DNA from: an uncultured Eubacteriaceae bacterium | GTDB taxonomy: Bacteria > Bacillota > Clostridia > Eubacteriales > Eubacteriaceae | Direction: 5' to 3' | NCBI GenBank assembly: GCA_947625175.1 | Contig: CANQNI010000090.1 | Coordinates: 1 to 6,398, forward strand | DNA length: 6,398 nucleotides | Part shown: piece by piece, positions 5,798-6,398 of the stretch | Numbering within the stretch: position 1 is the stretch's first letter | Layout of the letters: every line of letters starts with the position of its first letter | The notes under the pieces: generated by a model | What the model saw: only the letters and a program-made list of their open reading frames with translations | The model's database searches: none | What the model was told of the DNA's origin: nothing | Program-made: the position numbers and the translations under genes

Positions 5798-6398
5798 TTA
5801 ATTAAATTGTTTATTAATAGTTTTTCTTTTTTTTCTTAATAAAATAAAAAATAATTGAAGTAATAAAATAATTATAGTAAACATTATAAAAAAACTATAA
5901 TTATTAAAAAGAGATTTTACTCTAACATTATTATCAGCATAAATAGGAATTGTTTTAACTGTTGAATTATTATTACTCAATACTATAGATCCAACTTTAT
6001 CACCTATATTTATATCTTTAACTAAAATTAACCCGTCATCTTGTTGATTTATATAATTATTATTCCATCTAATGTTTTGCTCATATTCTTTATGATCAGG
6101 AGCAAATGAATAAACATTATTTTTAACAGAATAAGATAAATCGCCATCTTTAAAATCACTATTTTCTAGCTTAATTGTACCATTTAAATTTTTATCAGCT
6201 AGATTAATTAAGGTATAATTCTGACTTATTTCATCTAAAGCATTTTTGGCTTGTGCGAAAATATTATTATCCGGATAATTAAATAAAACTCCAATTACTT
6301 GACTATTACCCATATCAGAACTAAAAACGAAAGTTCTTGAATTATCTCCTGTGGTTCCTGTTTTTCCAGCTTTAAGTAAACTAGAATAAAAAGGATTA
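5798..6398 (-). CDS. Serine-type D-Ala-D-Ala carboxypeptidase (S11), C-terminal part
   Basis: C-terminal 199 residues of a penicillin-binding D-alanyl-D-alanine carboxypeptidase (peptidase S11, DacA/DacF type), which trims the stem peptide of peptidoglycan outside the membrane. The frame is open to the right edge; the ATG at 6313 is internal, because the KTG active-site motif lies upstream of it (codons at 6356-6364, within AGKTGTTGDN). After KTG come the strand pattern FVFSSDM..SQVIGVLF and NIFAQAKNALDEI, typical of S11 enzymes, then a beta-rich PBP5-like C-terminal domain. One membrane helix follows (fragment residues about 168-187) with a basic RKKRK cytoplasmic end, anchoring the enzyme by its C-terminus. 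The SxxK and SxN motifs must lie outside the window. KTGTT replaces the commoner KTGYT. The gene ends in its own terminator. The S11 call is good; a related PBP domain is less likely. Confidence 0.85.
   Translation of the reverse strand, partial: NPFYSSLLKAGKTGTTGDNSRTFVFSSDMGNSQVIGVLFNYPDNNIFAQAKNALDEISQNYTLINLADKNLNGTIKLENSDFKDGDLSYSVKNNVYSFAPDHKEYEQNIRWNNNYINQQDDGLILVKDINIGDKVGSIVLSNNNSTVKTIPIYADNNVRVKSLFNNYSFFIMFTIIILLLQLFFILLRKKRKTINKQFN
5867..5905. repeat. Perfect 12-bp A/T inverted repeat inside the carboxypeptidase gene
   Basis: Arms 5867-5878 (AATAATTATAGT) and 5894-5905 are exact reverse complements separated by 15 bases. It lies in codons just before and within the membrane helix. 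It contains one G:C pair per arm, so in such AT-rich DNA it may be chance; no function is assigned. Confidence 0.4.

Noticed and set aside
6311..6313. ATG as start of a separate 171-residue protein
   Set aside because: The same frame continues upstream to the window edge and includes the KTG active-site motif, so this Met is internal.
1..6398. Mobile elements, CRISPR, tRNA/rRNA, or genes on the plus strand
   Set aside because: The minus strand is densely filled by recognisable genes, no spaced direct repeats or transposase motifs were seen, and no plus-strand frame resembled a real gene.

Overview
The window looks like chromosomal housekeeping DNA from a low-GC (about 30% by eye) member of the Bacillota, probably an anaerobic clostridium-like lineage. 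The grounds are strong AGGAGG/AGAAGGA ribosome binding sites, Rho-independent terminators with clean T-tracts, a 786-residue MutS2 with an Smr tail, a PhoH-like ATPase, a Gram-positive style lipoprotein and a membrane-anchored S11 D,D-carboxypeptidase. I cannot name the genus. The genetic code appears standard. All genes lie on the minus strand, so transcription runs from right to left. I see no mobile element, tRNA, rRNA or CRISPR array.

Layout in transcription order (high to low coordinates). (1) 6398-5798: C-terminal part of a D-alanyl-D-alanine carboxypeptidase, cut by the right edge, with an intrinsic terminator directly behind its stop. (2) 5761-3401: mutS2. (3) 3390-2899: a cytoplasmic cyclophilin-type peptidyl-prolyl isomerase. 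Its Shine-Dalgarno overlaps the mutS2 stop, so the two form a tight operon ending in a strong terminator at 2869-2892. (4) 2783-2301: a small lipoprotein with a lipocalin-like domain, transcribed alone and ending in a 30-bp palindromic terminator. (5) 2191-944: a cation diffusion facilitator (CDF)-fold membrane protein. (6) 881-1: phoH, starting at TTG, cut by the left edge and probably co-transcribed with the CDF gene.

Most of this is ordinary, but two things deserve a second look. The CDF protein keeps the fold and the family signature segments, yet the residues at the canonical metal-ligand positions are replaced in both membrane motifs, in the GHGR loop and in the cytoplasmic domain. It may carry something else or act as a non-transporting relative. 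Second, the carboxypeptidase terminator ends only three bases before the mutS2 ATG and no ribosome binding site is present, so how the mutS2 operon is transcribed and translated is not obvious.

Functional links: MutS2 (ribosome rescue/DNA binding, Smr nuclease-like) and the cyclophilin are expected to be made from one message. PhoH belongs to an RNA-related ATPase family usually linked to ybeY and era, which would lie beyond the left edge. No gap between genes exceeds about 115 bases.
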